Positions 62,320 to 64,000 of a stretch of 64,000 bases of DNA are shown one piece after another. The stretch is from Planctomycetaceae bacterium (GTDB lineage: Bacteria; Planctomycetota; Planctomycetia; Pirellulales; Pirellulaceae). The translations under genes were made by a program, and so were the position numbers. Positions within the stretch are counted from its first letter, which is position 1. Every line of letters begins with the position of its first letter. Where the stretch lies: contig JACKHM010000001.1 of the NCBI GenBank assembly GCA_020638995.1, positions 2,790,001 to 2,854,000 of the forward strand, given 5' to 3'. The notes under the pieces were generated by a model that had not been told where the DNA came from, made no database searches, and was given only the letters and a program-made list of their open reading frames with translations.

Positions 62320-63814
62320 ATGCGGATCGCATTCACCAAACCGCTCTTTGCGTGGGACGAACTAGAAGACAGTCCCTCGCTCACCACGTTGCGAGAACTA
62401 CTGGCCGCGTTGCCCGACGGCAAGTTGCTGGATTCTCTGCGACAGGCACGTGGCAAAGGACGCGATGATTATCCCGTGCATGTGTTGTGGGGTGTGGTCG
62501 TGTTGTCGATCGCGTGTCGGCATTTGGATGTGGAAGCCTGCTTGGCCGAACTGCGGCGTAACGCGGGTTTGCGGCGGCTGATCGGCATCGAGCAAGAATC
62601 ACAAGTGCCACACGGTTGGAACATGTCGCGGTTTCTGGCCGTGCTGGGCGAGTCGCCTCATCGGGAGTTGCTGCACGAAGTCTTCAACGCGTTGATCCAA
62701 GAACTCGGTCGCGTGGTGCCTGACTTAGGCGCGAACACCGCTGGCGACGCCACGCAACTCAGCGGTCGAGTCGCCGAGCAATCGATCGCTGCCGCCGAAG
62801 CCGCCGCCGGCTTGCCGCAGCCCAGCGGTGGCCGCAAAGAGTACACCGACGATGCGGGCCGCGTGACGAAGGTGGTCGAGTGGTTCGGCTACAAACTGCA
62901 CTTACTGGTCGATGTCAAACACGAAGTCGCGTTGGCTTACGAAGTCACCGATACCAAAGCCGGCGATGGCGAAACGCTGCCGGCCCTGTTGACGCAAGCT
63001 CAAGCGAATCTGCCGGACGACCGCATCCAAACATTGGCTTATGACAAAGCAGCCGACACCAACGAAGTGCATGCGGTCCTGTCCGCGGCCAAGATCAAAC
63101 CTGTCATTCAAAATCGTTCGTTGTGGAAGGAGGAACACGAACGGATGCTGCCGGGGCACGACGGTAACTCAAACATCGTGTACGACGAAGCCGGTACGTT
63201 GTATTGCTACGACCGAGTCAGCCAACCGATGGTGCGTCATCAAATGGCGTACATCGGATACGAACCGGACCGCGAAGCAATCAAGTATCGCTGCCCGGCC
63301 AAGCACGAAGGCTGGGAGTGCCCGATGTCTGCGCTGTGCAACGGCGCGAAGTCTTACGGCAAGACCGTCCGCGTGCCGCGCGAGATCGACCTCCGCCGCT
63401 TCCCCGAGTTGCCGCGCGCCACGAAGAAGTTCGAGCGCTTGTACAAAGGCCGCACGTCGGTGGAGCGCGTGAACGCTCGGCTGAAAATCTTCTGGGGCGT
63501 GGATGACGGCAACCTCAAAGGCTCGCGTCGCTTTCATGCTTGGGTGGGAGCGGTGTTGGCGGTTCATGCTGCGTTCGCGACGCTGCTAGCCAGTGCGCCT
63601 CGTTACGAAGGCGGCCGCTCTCAAGGCACCTTGGGCAAACTCCGGCTGAGTCCCATCGCCCAAGCTTTACGCGAGCGAGTGACCTCGGCCGTGACCTAAA
63701 CCAACCGTTCCACTTCACCGAGCCCTCCGCCTCGACGCGGTCGCGGTCTGCGCCCACCTGACCGAAATCCCTCTTGCTGCCGCTGAATCCCGCTACCAAG
63801 CCTTACTGAGCCCC
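62138..63814 (+). mobile_element. DDE insertion sequence with imperfect terminal inverted repeats
   Basis: GGGGCTGCGGTAAGG (62138-62152) is imperfectly inverted at 63801-63814 (CCTTACTGAGCCCC; complement GGGGCTCAGTAAGG), flanking one complete transposase. ATT borders both sides (62135-62137 and 63816-63818, allowing one C), a possible 3-bp target duplication. Ends were set by eye and may be off by a few bases. Total length is about 1.68 kb. Confidence 0.55.
62320..63699 (+). CDS. DDE transposase (IS1182/IS5-like, Transposase_11 type)
   Basis: This 459-residue protein has an N-terminal DUF772-like half (DYPVHVLWGVVVLSIACRHL, QVPHGWNMSRFLAVLGES), then the catalytic domain with NTAGDATQLSG, WFGYKLHLLVDVKHEVALAY, LAYDKAADTNEVH and the final RTSVERVNARLKIFWGVDDG containing the Glu. 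A Cys pair near CPAKHEGWECPMSALC looks like a small metal knuckle found in IS1182-type enzymes. GGAGGAG precedes the ATG. The gene is intact and probably active. Family placement is tentative. Confidence 0.85.
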   Translation: MRIAFTKPLFAWDELEDSPSLTTLRELLAALPDGKLLDSLRQARGKGRDDYPVHVLWGVVVLSIACRHLDVEACLAELRRNAGLRRLIGIEQESQVPHGWNMSRFLAVLGESPHRELLHEVFNALIQELGRVVPDLGANTAGDATQLSGRVAEQSIAAAEAAAGLPQPSGGRKEYTDDAGRVTKVVEWFGYKLHLLVDVKHEVALAYEVTDTKAGDGETLPALLTQAQANLPDDRIQTLAYDKAADTNEVHAVLSAAKIKPVIQNRSLWKEEHERMLPGHDGNSNIVYDEAGTLYCYDRVSQPMVRHQMAYIGYEPDREAIKYRCPAKHEGWECPMSALCNGAKSYGKTVRVPREIDLRRFPELPRATKKFERLYKGRTSVERVNARLKIFWGVDDGNLKGSRRFHAWVGAVLAVHAAFATLLASAPRYEGGRSQGTLGKLRLSPIAQALRERVTSAVT

Positions 63815-64000
63815 CATTCAACTCGCTACTCAGCGAAACGACCAGGCTCAGCTCTGACTACAACGCAAACGCCTCGGGCGAGTCCTGCTACTTGTCGGGC
63901 ACTCGAAGACTTTTAAACTGAAGGGTTGGAGTCAATCGGTCATCGATCACCAAGTCAATTTGCGGCAACTCACTATGAGCGAAGAACAAAAAATATCGTC
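63700..64000. other. Right end of the insertion sequence and window edge
   Basis: About 115 bp of IS right end and then unassigned sequence. An ATG at 63975 opens a frame MSEEQKIS that runs off the window; too short to assess. Confidence 0.3.

Overview
The window looks like a chromosomal segment of a planctomycete (Pirellulales-like). Supporting signs are the DUF1592/DUF1587/DUF1588/DUF1585 cytochrome and DUF1552 pair, two secreted sulfatases, a DUF1080 protein, planctomycete-type ECF sigma fragments, secreted caspase-like proteins, an NPY-SP-type membrane protein, and a bacterial formylmethanofuran dehydrogenase-type (fmd/fhc) C1 gene set. No rRNA, tRNA or CRISPR array was seen. Species cannot be named from this sequence.

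1-11.8 kb is an insertion-sequence-rich accessory zone. It holds an IS4-type element at the left edge, an IS66-type C-terminal scrap, a truncated ECF sigma gene, and a DUF1592 cytochrome gene cut inside its haem codon by a roughly 2.05-kb IS110 element. Its intact partner gene DUF1552, a short-chain dehydrogenase scrap, a small membrane protein, and an IS66-type transposase killed by a 16-bp tandem duplication follow. 11.8-19.9 kb is a minus-strand cassette of four exported proteins: transglutaminase-like plus DUF4384, caspase plus DUF4384, a Gly-rich protein, and WD40 plus caspase. 19.9-22.6 kb holds debris: a perfect 20-bp inverted repeat, a Deg/HtrA protease lacking its N-terminus, and a sigma region 4 fragment.

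22.6-39.2 kb is a polysaccharide- and organic-matter-oriented region. It encodes an SGNH hydrolase, a sulfatase, an operon (PhyH dioxygenase, alpha/beta hydrolase-propeller fusion, propeller protein, sialidase), a SUMF1-type protein, an alpha/beta hydrolase, a C45 peptidase, an FAD protein, a DUF1080 protein and a TIM-barrel isomerase-like protein. 39.2-40.2 kb has an IS4 remnant. 40.2-46.6 kb holds a PilZ-like protein and the operon tadB-tadC-zinc-ribbon membrane protein-Ser/Thr kinase fused to a caspase fold whose catalytic Cys is Gly. A second sulfatase follows with a clear terminator.

48.6-53.1 kb is the fmdD-orf53-fmdB-fmdA-fmdC cluster for C1 transfer between formate and a methanofuran-like carrier. 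fmdB carries one in-frame TGA exactly where the Mo/W-ligating Cys or selenocysteine (C/U-H-G-P) is expected. 53.3-62 kb is housekeeping and transport: LarA-like protein, MFS carrier, lipoprotein MsrA, two M24 peptidases, PanD and a sodium/solute symporter. The window closes with an intact DDE insertion sequence. The most notable leads are the fmdB TGA, the two caspase-type loci, and the IS110 element whose ends would build a consensus promoter when circularised.
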